Source: GCA-002726655 sp046582185 (GTDB lineage Bacteria > Pseudomonadota > Gammaproteobacteria > Pseudomonadales > Azotimanducaceae). From it: a DNA stretch of 64,000 bases. Location: NCBI GenBank assembly GCA_046582185.1, contig JAYGEX010000036.1, positions 1-64,000 of the forward strand. Direction: 5' to 3'. Each line of letters starts with the position of its first letter. Positions within the stretch are counted from its first letter, which is position 1. This document shows, one piece after another, positions 7,018-16,546 of this stretch. Below the pieces are notes generated by a model that saw only the letters and a list, made by a program, of their open reading frames with translations, searched no databases and was not told the origin of the DNA. The translations under genes and the position numbers were made by a program.

Positions 7018-9294
7018 CTAATACCGTTTGAAGCGCACAATCTGACCAAGACCAGCCTTTCTCAGTTCACCATCCACATATTCCTTGATGGTGTTGGCAT
7101 CATTCATCTTAAAGACGTTTTTGAGAATCTTCTTGGCCTCGCTTAGTTTAATGGTGATCAGCGCCCTCTTTACCAGTAATAGATTAGGTGAGTTCATAGA
7201 TAGCACGTCATAACCCATGGCCATAAGCAACAAGGCAGCAGAAGGGTTGCCGGCCATCTCGCCGCATATACCCAAAGGTTTTTTCTCGGCGTGGGCCGCA
7301 TCGACAATTTGCTGCAATGCCTGTAGCACTGCGGGGTGAAACTCCTGATATAGCGAGGCAACTTGTGAATTATTACGATCCACCGCCAGCATATACTGGA
7401 TCAGATCGTTGCTGCCAACAGACAAAAAATCGACCCTGCGAGCGATTTCCCTTGCCTGGTACACTGCTGCAGGAACCTCAATCATGACACCGACGTCCGG
7501 CATTTTGACCTTTACACCTTCTTCTACAAGTTCACGATGACAACGCTCAACTAGCTGTTTAGCCTCATCTACCTCGGAGAGGCAACTAATCATCGGCAAC
7601 ATAATTCTCAAATGTGCATTGATTCCCTCATTCGCCCTTATCATGGCTCTGATCTGGGCAATAAAGATCTCCGGATGATCCAGCGTTACCCTGATGCCTC
7701 GCCAGCCAAGAAACGGATTCTCTTCTTCAATAGGGAAATAAGGCAAAGACTTGTCTCCGCCGATATCCAGGGTGCGCATGGTGACCATCTTTGGCGCAAA
7801 GGCCAACAAGTGCTCGCGATAAATTATTCGCTGCTCCTCTTCCGTTGGGAATGCCTCACTCAGCATGAAATGGACTTCGGTACGATATAAACCGACCCCT
7901 TCTGCACCACGGTCCAGGGATCTTGCAACGTCCGCGATCAATCCTGTATTGACCCACAATCGAACGCGATGACCGTCCGGCGTCACGCACCTTTTATCTT
8001 TTATTTCCTCGAGCCCTGCAACCAGCAGCTTCTCTTCCTCGGCGACCTTGTTGTAATAGGTGATATGTTCCGCGCTAGGGTGGGTAATTACGGAGCCTTG
8101 AAAGCCGTCAATAATCATCGGCTTTCCATCGACCAACTTGTCCGGTAGTTTTTCAACACCCATGACAGTAGGAACGCCCATTGCCTCAGCGAGGATGGCC
8201 ACATGTGAATTGCCTGACCCTTTAATCGAAACAAAGCCAACTAACCGGTCTCTTGGCACAACAGCAAGGTCGGCTGGGGCAAGTTCCTCACCTACCAGGA
8301 TAGTTGCCTTTGGGTATCTCGGCTTTCGGGTATCGCTGGATTGTAGGCTCGCAAGTACCCTTGTGCCGAGGTCGCGAACATCGGCACCCCGCTCACGGAG
8401 ATATTCACTCTCCATCGCTTCAAAATTAGCCACGTGTTCAAGGATAACCTTGCTCAGCGCACTTTGCGCCCATTCACCTTGTTTAATACGAACGATAACT
8501 TCACCGCTGATCGCTGCGTCATCAAGGATATGCAAATAGGCTTCGAACAGGGCGAGCTCTTCCGGGCCTAGCTGATCTTCAAGTTTACGGGAAGTCTTCC
8601 TTATCTCTGCTCTAGTGATTTCGACGGCCTGCTCAAATAGCCTGATTTCCTTGTCGATATTCCTGGTTCGTCTCACAGGTACATTGTCGAGCTGGGCACG
8701 AGTAAAAAGAGTAACTGCGGTACCAATGGCAACGCCTGGTGCACCAGACATTCCCTGAAATACAATGGCCGTCTTCTTTTTTGACGACGAAAGTGAAAGT
8801 GCGCCGGTAGCTTTGGCATTCGCGATAACACCTGCCAACAAGGCAGATAAGGTAATGAGGAATGCTTCCTCACTCTCATCATAGCGCCTGGTTTGCTGTT
8901 GCTGAACAACCAAAACGCCAAGCACTTGACGGGAGTGGATGATCGGTACCCCCAGAAACGCGTGAAAATTATCTTCACCGATAAGCTGAACGTAGCGATT
9001 TCTGGGGTGGCTGTGAGCATCTTCCAAATTGATTGGCTCAGCCCGCTCACCGACATAACCGACTAAACCTTCACTGCGATTAAGCCTGACTTTGCCAATG
9101 GCATCAGCATTGAGGCCTCTGGTTGCCATGAAGACATATTCATCGTTGGCCTCATCCAGAAGATAAACACTACACACATCGGTGTTCATCGCGGTTCGCA
9201 CGCGCTCTACAATAATATTTAGTGCAGAGTTCAAGTCCTTGGCGGCATTGACCTCCTGGGTAACGCGGCGAAGGACATCAAGCATGACGAGCAA
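7018..9294 (-). CDS. ptsP: Nitrogen PTS enzyme I (GAF-PEP phosphotransferase)
   Basis: Takes phosphate from phosphoenolpyruvate and passes it to the NPr/EIIANtr regulatory relay. 758 residues, typical for PtsP. An N-terminal GAF domain (about 15-165) is followed by the enzyme I N-domain with the phosphorylated histidine H364 in GNSHVAILAEA, and a C-terminal PEP-binding barrel with GLYRTEVHFM, MLPMIS and VGSNDLIQYMLAVDRN. Translation could start at 9294 or at the methionine three codons later. It overlaps the end of rppH by up to 17 bases, so the two are translationally coupled, the rppH-ptsP order seen in Pseudomonas and E. coli. Confidence 0.95.
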   Translation of the reverse strand: MLVMLDVLRRVTQEVNAAKDLNSALNIIVERVRTAMNTDVCSVYLLDEANDEYVFMATRGLNADAIGKVRLNRSEGLVGYVGERAEPINLEDAHSHPRNRYVQLIGEDNFHAFLGVPIIHSRQVLGVLVVQQQQTRRYDESEEAFLITLSALLAGVIANAKATGALSLSSSKKKTAIVFQGMSGAPGVAIGTAVTLFTRAQLDNVPVRRTRNIDKEIRLFEQAVEITRAEIRKTSRKLEDQLGPEELALFEAYLHILDDAAISGEVIVRIKQGEWAQSALSKVILEHVANFEAMESEYLRERGADVRDLGTRVLASLQSSDTRKPRYPKATILVGEELAPADLAVVPRDRLVGFVSIKGSGNSHVAILAEAMGVPTVMGVEKLPDKLVDGKPMIIDGFQGSVITHPSAEHITYYNKVAEEEKLLVAGLEEIKDKRCVTPDGHRVRLWVNTGLIADVARSLDRGAEGVGLYRTEVHFMLSEAFPTEEEQRIIYREHLLAFAPKMVTMRTLDIGGDKSLPYFPIEEENPFLGWRGIRVTLDHPEIFIAQIRAMIRANEGINAHLRIMLPMISCLSEVDEAKQLVERCHRELVEEGVKVKMPDVGVMIEVPAAVYQAREIARRVDFLSVGSNDLIQYMLAVDRNNSQVASLYQEFHPAVLQALQQIVDAAHAEKKPLGICGEMAGNPSAALLLMAMGYDVLSMNSPNLLLVKRALITIKLSEAKKILKNVFKMNDANTIKEYVDGELRKAGLGQIVRFKRY

Positions 9295-9766
9295 GACATC
9301 GAGATATACCAGGCGCCAACTCTTTCATTGCCTTTCTGTATACCTCTTGCTTAAACGACACAACCTGGCCTAATGGGTACCAATAACTCACCCAGCGCCA
9401 GTGGTCGAATTCAGGTGTGCTGGAATACTCGAATGAAACAGCATCATCTTCAGCAAGCATCTTAAGTAAATACCAACGTTGCTTCTGACCAACAAAGGAT
9501 GATGAATTTTGGTGCAACATTCGCTTGGGCAATTTATATCGCAGCCAACCACGAGTGCAGCCCGCAATTTCTACCTGATCGGGGTCGAGGCCTGTCTCTT
9601 CCTTTAATTCTCGATACAGCGCTTCTTCGACCGATTCATTGGCATTTATACCGCCCTGGGGGAATTGCCAGGCATCTTGACCAATCCTGCGAGCCCATAA
9701 AACCTGGCCCCTGCCGTTGGCCACAATAATGCCTACATTTGCCCGATAACCATCTCCATCAATCAA
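9278..9766 (-). CDS. rppH: RNA pyrophosphohydrolase
   Basis: Removes pyrophosphate from the 5' end of transcripts, opening them to RNase E decay. 162 residues. The Nudix box GGINANESVEEALYRELKEE (38-57, extending to L60) has the full G-x5-E-x7-REUxEExGU pattern, and MIDGDGYRANVGII is the usual RppH start. First gene of an rppH-ptsP pair. Confidence 0.95.
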   Translation of the reverse strand: MIDGDGYRANVGIIVANGRGQVLWARRIGQDAWQFPQGGINANESVEEALYRELKEETGLDPDQVEIAGCTRGWLRYKLPKRMLHQNSSSFVGQKQRWYLLKMLAEDDAVSFEYSSTPEFDHWRWVSYWYPLGQVVSFKQEVYRKAMKELAPGISRCLARHA

Positions 9767-9978
9767 ACCAAACTTCCTTTTTTATTATATTGATCCACCG
9801 TTCCGGATTCTGTGGATATCATTTACTCTTTATGAAGGATTGTCCGCGAAAGTGCAACATCAGGCAATATTGGGCCTTAGCGATGCATATTCGCTAAATA
9901 GCGCAAATAATTCACGCCGCCAGCCAGTAAGGCTACACTACTCTTTTTTTGCGCATTCTAATTACATAAGGAGTCCTT

Positions 9979-10641
9979 GTGGCCTTGGCGATTTTTGACC
10001 TCGACGAAACCCTGATATCTGCCGACAGTGATCACGAATGGGGTGAGTTTATGGCCCGCAAGGGACTGGTGGATGCAAAACTTCATAAACAGAAAAATGA
10101 CGCTTTTTATGAAGATTATAAAGAGGGCAGACTCGATATTAAGGAGTATCTCGCATTCGCGTGTTCAGCACTGACCCCGTATTCGATGCGCGAACTCCAT
10201 CAATACCGTCGAGAGTTTATGGAAACGGTGATGAGCGCGCTTATCCTCGAGCAGGGCAGAGCCCTTGTTGAAAAACACAAGGCAGCTGGCGACTACCCAA
10301 TGGTTATTACTTCTACCATCGAATTTGTCACCGCCCCTATTGTCGAAGAGCTGGGCATTAAGACCCTAATTGCACCGATTCCCGAGATCAAGGACGAGCG
10401 TTACACCGGTAATATAGTAGGCACACCGAGTTTTGCTGCAGGCAAGGTCACACGCCTCAAAGAGTGGTTGGGCACAAATGAACATAAGCTCGACGGCAGC
10501 TACTTCTATTCCGACTCCCATAATGATCTGCCCCTTCTGAAGCTGGTGGATAATCCTGTTGCCGTTAACCCGGACGATAAACTTCGAATCCTGGCGATAG
10601 AAAATAATTGGCAAATTATTTCTCTCCGAGACGATGTGTGA
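9979..10641 (+). CDS. HAD-superfamily phosphatase, SerB-like (subfamily IB)
   Basis: 220 residues from a GTG start with AAGGAG six bases upstream. Motif I is DLDET (D7 nucleophile, D9), motif II T111/S112 in VITSTIEF, motif III K156 in GKVTRLKEW, and motif IV SDSHNDLPLL (D179, D183). This is a complete active-site set for a subfamily IB phosphomonoesterase, close to phosphoserine phosphatase and to histidinol-phosphate phosphatases of this type. The substrate cannot be fixed from sequence. The TGA overlaps the GTG start of the next gene. Confidence 0.87.
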   Translation: MALAIFDLDETLISADSDHEWGEFMARKGLVDAKLHKQKNDAFYEDYKEGRLDIKEYLAFACSALTPYSMRELHQYRREFMETVMSALILEQGRALVEKHKAAGDYPMVITSTIEFVTAPIVEELGIKTLIAPIPEIKDERYTGNIVGTPSFAAGKVTRLKEWLGTNEHKLDGSYFYSDSHNDLPLLKLVDNPVAVNPDDKLRILAIENNWQIISLRDDV

Positions 10642-11756
10642 ATATTAATTTGTCCAAGAATCTGGTTCTGATCTGTGCGCTCCTGTTAAGTGCCTGTGAT
10701 GGCAGGCAGGGTACAACAGCAGGCACAATCCAGGCCCTGGATAAACTTGACAGTCAAACCAGCCGTCAAGTGCTGGCGCAAATGGAGCAGGTTCGACGTC
10801 AATATGCTGAGCAGTCTCTCCTGACCATCGATGATTTCGGCCACAAATTGCACTTGTTTTTGCAAGACCCAGGAGAGGAGAGGCTTGATGAATTAAGAAA
10901 TAGTTGGCTGCTCGCTCACAATGCATTCACCAGGGCGAGCTTCTTCTCCTTCAATGATCAGAGCGAGATAAAGAACCTGATTGATGCATGGCCAATCCAG
11001 CGCGGCTTTATCGATTCAACTTCTTCTCATCCACAAAGTGGCATTATCAATGATCTAACACTCGACATAAACGCCGAAACATTACGTCACCAGCACGGCG
11101 TTACCGATTCCCTTGAGGTGAGCCTCGGATTCCATTCGCTGGAGTTTCTAATTTTTGATCGCAAATTTTCAGACTACAACGCTGCCATAACGCAAAACCA
11201 GGAAAATGCGCCTCAAGATAATCCAGTTGAAACAAGTAAGATCCAGGGGAATACCGAAGAAATAGTTGGTCGCAGAAGGCAGATGTTAAAAATTGTCTTT
11301 AACATACTGGAGCAAGACCTGAGACAAGGATTCATCTCGGCAGAAGGTAGCAACGCCAGCCTAATAGCAGATACAAATGACGGCGAGCATGCAAAGGTTG
11401 ATTCAATCAGGCTAATTCTCAAGCGATTACTGTTACCTGCTCAATCCTTATTTGCAGAAGTGAACTACATCGGTGGTAAAAGATCCGGACACTCTGGCTT
11501 CAGCCAATCTTCCTGGGAAAATCTCAGAAACCAACACTCAGTCCTTGTGGAACTATCAGGGGCGGGGTCAATGCTCGCCCCTATCTTAACCTTGTTGGAT
11601 GAAAAATCTGCATCTGACTACCAGATTACCCTTACGCAAGCCCAGGATATACTTTTGCTAGAAGAACCGGATGCAGAACAATTCGCCCGAATGCCGCTGC
11701 TATTTGCGGCCCTGGGTCATCAGCTTGAAGATATGCAAACTGTTATGCGCTACTAA
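10638..11756 (+). CDS. Imelysin-family (M75-like) outer lipoprotein
   Basis: I place the start at the GTG at 10638, which overlaps the preceding TGA as GTGTGA and yields MNINLSKNLVLICALLLSAC, a lipoprotein signal with lipidated C20. The TTG further upstream would put charged residues before the signal. GFHSLEFLIF (164-173) contains the G-x-H-x-x-E motif of imelysins. 372 residues, normal length. Characterised relatives sit on the cell surface and are often linked to iron uptake; that role is inferred. Its 3' end overlaps that of the convergent gcvPB by 14 bases. Confidence 0.84.
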   Translation: MNINLSKNLVLICALLLSACDGRQGTTAGTIQALDKLDSQTSRQVLAQMEQVRRQYAEQSLLTIDDFGHKLHLFLQDPGEERLDELRNSWLLAHNAFTRASFFSFNDQSEIKNLIDAWPIQRGFIDSTSSHPQSGIINDLTLDINAETLRHQHGVTDSLEVSLGFHSLEFLIFDRKFSDYNAAITQNQENAPQDNPVETSKIQGNTEEIVGRRRQMLKIVFNILEQDLRQGFISAEGSNASLIADTNDGEHAKVDSIRLILKRLLLPAQSLFAEVNYIGGKRSGHSGFSQSSWENLRNQHSVLVELSGAGSMLAPILTLLDEKSASDYQITLTQAQDILLLEEPDAEQFARMPLLFAALGHQLEDMQTVMRY

Positions 11757-13200
11757 GCGCCAAATCAAGATCCCGCGCTGCCTTTACATCATCCAGGCGC
11801 TTAACTGACAAGGTGTGAGGCGCGCCAGTAACGATTTCTGGTGTATTTTTTGCTTCTTCCAGTATCTTCTTCATCACAGCGACAAAACCATCGATCTCTT
11901 CACGGCTTTCAGTTTCTGTTGGTTCGATTAACCAGCATTCAGGAATCAGCAAGGGAAAATAAGTCGTAGGTGCATGATAGCCATAGTCTAAAAGTCGCTT
12001 CGCAAAATCCATGGCATTAACACCAAAGGATTTTGTTTCTTTAGACAGAGTGATAATAAATTCATGGGTCGCGCGACGATCAGGATAGGCAAGTGTAAAC
12101 CCAGCCTCTTCCATTTTTTTGGCCATATAGTTTGCATTCAAGGTCGCATACTCACCTACCCTATGCATACCTTCCTTGCCTAACAACCTCGCATAGGCGA
12201 AGGCGCGGAGCAATATACCGGCGTTACCCATAAAGGCAGAAAGGTTGCCGATGGTGTCAGGGATATCATTTTCATCGCACCAATAATAGTAGTCGCCGCC
12301 ATTTTCCTGGCGTTTACCGACGATAGGAGTTGGCACAAACGGCGCCAATCGTGAACCAACACCAACCGGGCCAGAGCCAGGTCCGCCACCACCGTGAGGT
12401 GTCGCAAAGGTCTTGTGTAAATTCATATGAAGCACATCAAAGCCCATATCTCCAGGTTTAACCTTGCCGAGGATGGCATTTAGATTAGCGCCATCATAAT
12501 AGAGCAGCCCTCCCGCCTCATGCACGACGGCCGCAATCTGTTCAATCTGGCGTTCAAATACGCCGCAAGTGGATGGATTGGTCATCATCAGGCCGGCAGT
12601 CTGAGGCCCAACGGCAGCTTTTAATTCAGCGAGATCCACATCACCTTCACTGGTAACCGCAACTTCTCGAACCTTATAGCCGCACATGACCGCAGTTGCG
12701 GGGTTAGTGCCGTGGGCCGTCGCTGGAATAAGTATCTCGCTACGATCACCATCATTGTTCTTTTCGTGGTAAGCCCGGATCATTGCAACGCCGGCAAATT
12801 CACCTTGTGCACCAGCCATTGGCGTTAGTGAAACTGCCTGCATGCCCGTTACGTCTTTTAGGTATTCCTGTAAGTCGTACATACAGGCAAGGAATCCCTG
12901 ACTATTATTCTCTGGCGCCATGGGATGTCTATTCAGAAAGCCGGGAATACTCGCTGCCTTATGCACTCCTCTAGGGTTGTATTTCATGGTGCAGGAACCC
13001 AGCGGATAAAATTCTCCATCGATGGAGAAGTTCTTCTTCGACAAATTGGTGAAATGGCGGACGACTTGCAATTCAGAGACTTCGGGCAATCCAGCAGGTT
13101 TTTTACGCAGATGCGACTGCGGTAAATCATCAAGGTCATCTGTTTTTTTGTATTGGGCTTTCGCACTTCTGCCTTTACTGCTTCTCTCGTATATCAACAT
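11743..13200 (-). CDS. gcvPB: Glycine decarboxylase P-protein, subunit 2
   Basis: C-terminal half of the P-protein in its two-gene form. 485 residues. The PLP lysine is K263 in MNLHKTFATPHGGGG, and ATAHGTNPATAVMCG and GANLNAILG also fit. Together with GcvPA it decarboxylates glycine and loads the aminomethyl group on the lipoyl arm of GcvH. It lies three bases after gcvPA. Two-subunit P-proteins are less common in gammaproteobacteria than the fused form found in E. coli and Pseudomonas. Confidence 0.96.
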   Translation of the reverse strand: MLIYERSSKGRSAKAQYKKTDDLDDLPQSHLRKKPAGLPEVSELQVVRHFTNLSKKNFSIDGEFYPLGSCTMKYNPRGVHKAASIPGFLNRHPMAPENNSQGFLACMYDLQEYLKDVTGMQAVSLTPMAGAQGEFAGVAMIRAYHEKNNDGDRSEILIPATAHGTNPATAVMCGYKVREVAVTSEGDVDLAELKAAVGPQTAGLMMTNPSTCGVFERQIEQIAAVVHEAGGLLYYDGANLNAILGKVKPGDMGFDVLHMNLHKTFATPHGGGGPGSGPVGVGSRLAPFVPTPIVGKRQENGGDYYYWCDENDIPDTIGNLSAFMGNAGILLRAFAYARLLGKEGMHRVGEYATLNANYMAKKMEEAGFTLAYPDRRATHEFIITLSKETKSFGVNAMDFAKRLLDYGYHAPTTYFPLLIPECWLIEPTETESREEIDGFVAVMKKILEEAKNTPEIVTGAPHTLSVKRLDDVKAARDLDLALSSA

Positions 13201-13203
13201 GAC

Positions 13204-14607
13204 CTAGCCCTCCCGCAAGCTGGTGAGTGATTCTTTTAAGGTGGTGACAAATTCGTCGAGATCTTGTTCTGTTTTGGTTTCCGTCACATTCACCAACAGA
13301 CACTTACTGAGTGAAGTATCCATTTCACCTAAATCATAGCCAGCAAGAATGCCCTTGGCAGCCAGGCTCGCCACCAGTTCGCTCGCGTTACAAGGTAATA
13401 CCAAAACAGCCTCATGAAAATTTGGACCGCAAAACTTAAGTTCTACTCCATCGACTTCTCGCAGCTTTTCCAACAGTGACATTAAGCCGCGATGGCTTTG
13501 CTTGGCAACTTCACCAAGACCATCATCGCCCATTAAGCTCATGTAAATGGTTGCGGCTGTAACCAGAAGGCCCTGATTGGTACATATATTCGACGTGGCT
13601 TTTGCCCGTCTGATGTGTTGCTCTCTGGCTTGAAGCGTCAAGGTAAAACCTTCCTTGCCATCAAGATCAACGGTTCTGCCGATGATTCTACCAGGCATCT
13701 GCCTCACCACAGCTTGCTTACAGCACATAAAGCCAAGGTAGGGTCCACCGGAAGCAACAGGTATGCCCAAAGGCTGGCCTTCGCCGACAACAATGTCTGC
13801 GCCACTTTCACCCCATTCGCCTGGGGGGACCAACAAGCCAAGCGCGGTAGGATTCACCACAGCGATGACCAACGAGCCTTCACTATGTGCCCAGTTAGTA
13901 AGTTCATCAACATTATCGAGGCCGCCGAAGAAATTAGGGTAGGAAACAGCAAGGGCTGCGTAATCCGCACCGGAATTCAACTTGCTGACATCAATACATC
14001 CAGATTCCGCATCCCAGGGCGCAACTTCGATAACAATATTTTGCGCGCTGACAATCGCACGACAGGCGGAAAGATATCTCGGGTGGATATTTCCCGCACA
14101 GAGTATGGTTCGGGATTTCGACTTTCGATTTGCCCTGACCGCCATCAATATGGCTTCTGCCATCGCCGATGCACCATCGTAAACTGAGGCATTGGCGACA
14201 TCCATGGTCGTCAGGCGAGTAATCATCGTCTGGAATTCATAGATGAGTTGTAACGTGCCCTGGCTCGCCTCTGCCTGATACGGCGTGTAAGCAGTTAAGA
14301 ATTCACCCCGACTGACCAGGTCCCAGACTGCGCCGGGAATATGATGTTCGTAAGCACCAGCACCAAGAAAAGATAGCTGCATTTGATCTTTTGCGGCTCG
14401 CTCATTCATCAATCGCAACAACGCCATTTCGGAAATACCGTCTGGTGTTTGCTGCAGTTCACCAGCCCTCAAGGCGCTAGGAATTTCATCGAACAGGTCT
14501 TCAATGGATGCTACACCAATAACATCCAGCATGATCTGCTCATCTTCTTCGGTGTGGGGCACAAATGGCATTGTGGTTGTCCTTCTTATGTCGTCCAGTG
14601 CCGACAA
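13204..14607 (-). CDS. gcvPA: Glycine decarboxylase P-protein, subunit 1
   Basis: N-terminal, PLP-lysine-free half of the P-protein. 467 residues beginning with MPFVPHTEEDEQIMLDVIGV shortly after the start. YDGASAMAEA, LCAGNIHPRY, GEGQPLGIP and QAREQHIRRAKATSNICTNQ are family landmarks. Follows gcvH by 169 bases and is joined to gcvPB. With GcvT and GcvH on the same strand it completes a glycine cleavage system except for the shared L-protein (lpd), which is not in this window. Confidence 0.96.
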   Translation of the reverse strand: MSALDDIRRTTTMPFVPHTEEDEQIMLDVIGVASIEDLFDEIPSALRAGELQQTPDGISEMALLRLMNERAAKDQMQLSFLGAGAYEHHIPGAVWDLVSRGEFLTAYTPYQAEASQGTLQLIYEFQTMITRLTTMDVANASVYDGASAMAEAILMAVRANRKSKSRTILCAGNIHPRYLSACRAIVSAQNIVIEVAPWDAESGCIDVSKLNSGADYAALAVSYPNFFGGLDNVDELTNWAHSEGSLVIAVVNPTALGLLVPPGEWGESGADIVVGEGQPLGIPVASGGPYLGFMCCKQAVVRQMPGRIIGRTVDLDGKEGFTLTLQAREQHIRRAKATSNICTNQGLLVTAATIYMSLMGDDGLGEVAKQSHRGLMSLLEKLREVDGVELKFCGPNFHEAVLVLPCNASELVASLAAKGILAGYDLGEMDTSLSKCLLVNVTETKTEQDLDEFVTTLKESLTSLREG

Positions 14608-14776
14608 TCATTATCGTATAATTAGACGTGTAATTAAACTTGTGGCGGATGTTGAAACTTGCCTTTAAATTGGTATCGAATCTGCTAATACAGGTAACAC
14701 ACCTTGCTTCGGCTTTCATAAACAGGAAAGCAGAGATCAGGGAAACTAATAATTTGGAGTTTTGCACTTCCTGGCT

Positions 14777-15187
14777 TTAGTGTGCTTCTTCCTCACAAAC
14801 CAGCTTATACGCATCGGCGCTAAGGAGTGATTCCAGCTCACTCACATCCGCGGGCTTCAATTTGTAAAACCATCCGCCATCGTAGGGTGCTTCATTAACG
14901 GCTTCCGGTGAATCTTCCAGTTCATCATTGATGGCAATGACGACACCGGAAACCGGAGCATATATATCAGACGCGGCTTTTACGGATTCCACAACACCGG
15001 CCTCATCGCCGCTCGCAAATTCAGTGTCTAGTTCCGGAAGCTCTACAAAGACGACATCGCCAAGGGCATCCTGGGCATGATCGGATATCCCAACTGTGAC
15101 CGTACCGTCTTCTTCCAAGCGCGCCCACTCGTGAGTTTTCGCATATTTCAACTTGTCACGAACTTCTGTATTGTGATCATCGGCCAT
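14777..15187 (-). CDS. gcvH: Glycine cleavage H protein
   Basis: Lipoyl-bearing shuttle of the glycine cleavage system. 136 residues. The lipoylated lysine is K70 in GVVESVKAASDIYAPVSG, and HEWARLEEDG and GGWFYKLK are standard. It lies 187 bases downstream of gcvT, a gap filled partly by a 14-base tandem repeat (see 15230-15312). Confidence 0.97.
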   Translation of the reverse strand: MADDHNTEVRDKLKYAKTHEWARLEEDGTVTVGISDHAQDALGDVVFVELPELDTEFASGDEAGVVESVKAASDIYAPVSGVVIAINDELEDSPEAVNEAPYDGGWFYKLKPADVSELESLLSADAYKLVCEEEAH

Positions 15188-15229
15188 CTTATTATCCTTC
15201 TCTAACGATACTTTTTAGTCTTAAGTTAG

Positions 15230-15312
15230 TTGTCTTAATATATTGGTCCTGCTGTATTGGTCTAGCGGTATTGGTTTAACAGTATTCGTCTTACATTATT
15301 TGTCTTGTACTA
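15230..15312. repeat. 14-bp imperfect tandem repeat between gcvT and gcvH
   Basis: Units read TTGGTCCTGCTGTA, TTGGTCTAGCGGTA, TTGGTTTAACAGTA, TTCGTCTTACATTA, TTTGTCTTGTACTA, preceded by a 13-base TTGTCTTAATATA. Five 14-base units plus one shortened unit all keep TT-x-GTC/T at the start and TA at the end. The array lies in the gcvT-gcvH leader, upstream of gcvH on the coding (minus) strand. Confidence 0.8.
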
Positions 15313-15374
15313 CCTTTAATTCACTTGCCGCAGTTCCATAACCGTACTACTTACCCCGAACCATTTATCCCGTA

Positions 15375-16451
15375 CTACTTGTAAACCTGCTTTCCATTAC
15401 GCACAAACGGCGTTGATACCTGGGTAACCTCTATGGTCTTTTTTCTTATACCCACGGTCAATTTTCCGTCGCACTTGCGTACCCGGGCAAACGCGATTGA
15501 ATGTTCCAGCGTTGGTGAAAATGCACCACTGGTAATTTCACCAACTTCTACACCATCACAAAACACCGGATAGTGAGAACGCAGCACGCCACGTTCAGTC
15601 ATCACCAGGCCAATTAATTGATCCTCTACGCCATGGCGGAGCCTTTCCTCTAGTGCAGACTTGCCAATGAAATCGTGGTCTTGCATTACAACAGTTGATT
15701 CCATGTTGGACTCCAGCGGCGATACGCTTTCATCCATATCGTTGCCGTAGAGATTCATGCCGGCTTCAAGTCGCAGCGTATCTCTTGCGCCGAGGCCAAT
15801 GGGAGCAACGCCATTATCCTGCAAAGAGGCCCATAATTGCCTGACATCTTCGGCGGGCAGTATAATTTCAACGCCTCGTTCGCCGGTATATCCTGTTCGT
15901 GCGATGAACCAGCCGCTACTGTATCCACCTTGAAAAATCTTCAGACCCTTGACCAGGTCTCGTTTTTCTTCATCGACGACCTTGTCTAATTCTTCCATTG
16001 CCTTAGGTCCCTGCAATGCAATGATGGCAAGCTCCGGGCGTTCGCTGACTGTGCAATCAAAGGAGGCAGCCTGTGAAGTCATCCAAGCGAGATCTTTCTC
16101 CCTGGTGGAACAATTGACCACCATCAAATAGGAATCGCCATTGGCATAAACGATGAGGTCATCGAGTACGCCGCCGTCTTCATTTAACATCGCACTATAG
16201 AGGGCCTTGCCTTCAAGCTTCAACTTGCGGATATCATTGGCCAGCAGTTTGGTAAGGAAGACTTTAGCCTCTGTTCCTTTGATATCGACAACGGTCATAT
16301 GGCTTACATCGAACATTCCAGCGGCCCGGCGCACGCAATGATGCTCCTCTAACTGAGAACCATAGTGCACAGGCATATCCCATCCGCCAAAATCAACGAT
16401 CTTGGCGCCAGCCTCGACATGCTGCTCGTACAAAGGTGTTTTTGAACCCAT
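15375..16451 (-). CDS. gcvT: Aminomethyltransferase (glycine cleavage T protein)
   Basis: Transfers the methylene group from aminomethyl-lipoyl GcvH to tetrahydrofolate and releases ammonia. 358 residues, usual length. FGGWDMPVHYGSQLEEH, FDVSHM, GYTGERGVEI and GLGARDTLRLEAGMNLYGND (catalytic Asp in GARD) are conserved. First gene of the gcvT-gcvH-gcvPA-gcvPB set. The 95 bases before it show no glycine-riboswitch structure that I can recognise. Confidence 0.97.
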   Translation of the reverse strand: MGSKTPLYEQHVEAGAKIVDFGGWDMPVHYGSQLEEHHCVRRAAGMFDVSHMTVVDIKGTEAKVFLTKLLANDIRKLKLEGKALYSAMLNEDGGVLDDLIVYANGDSYLMVVNCSTREKDLAWMTSQAASFDCTVSERPELAIIALQGPKAMEELDKVVDEEKRDLVKGLKIFQGGYSSGWFIARTGYTGERGVEIILPAEDVRQLWASLQDNGVAPIGLGARDTLRLEAGMNLYGNDMDESVSPLESNMESTVVMQDHDFIGKSALEERLRHGVEDQLIGLVMTERGVLRSHYPVFCDGVEVGEITSGAFSPTLEHSIAFARVRKCDGKLTVGIRKKTIEVTQVSTPFVRNGKQVYK

Positions 16452-16546
16452 AGGGCTAATCCGCGTGCGCTTTTCAGGGGCGCTATTGTATGCTTATTAC
16501 ATTGAGCGATGCATCAAATCCTGATCAGGATTGACTACAATTTAAT

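Noticed and set aside
16452..16546. Glycine riboswitch before gcvT
   Set aside because: The gap is 95 bases and shows none of the tandem aptamer motifs; too short for a double aptamer.
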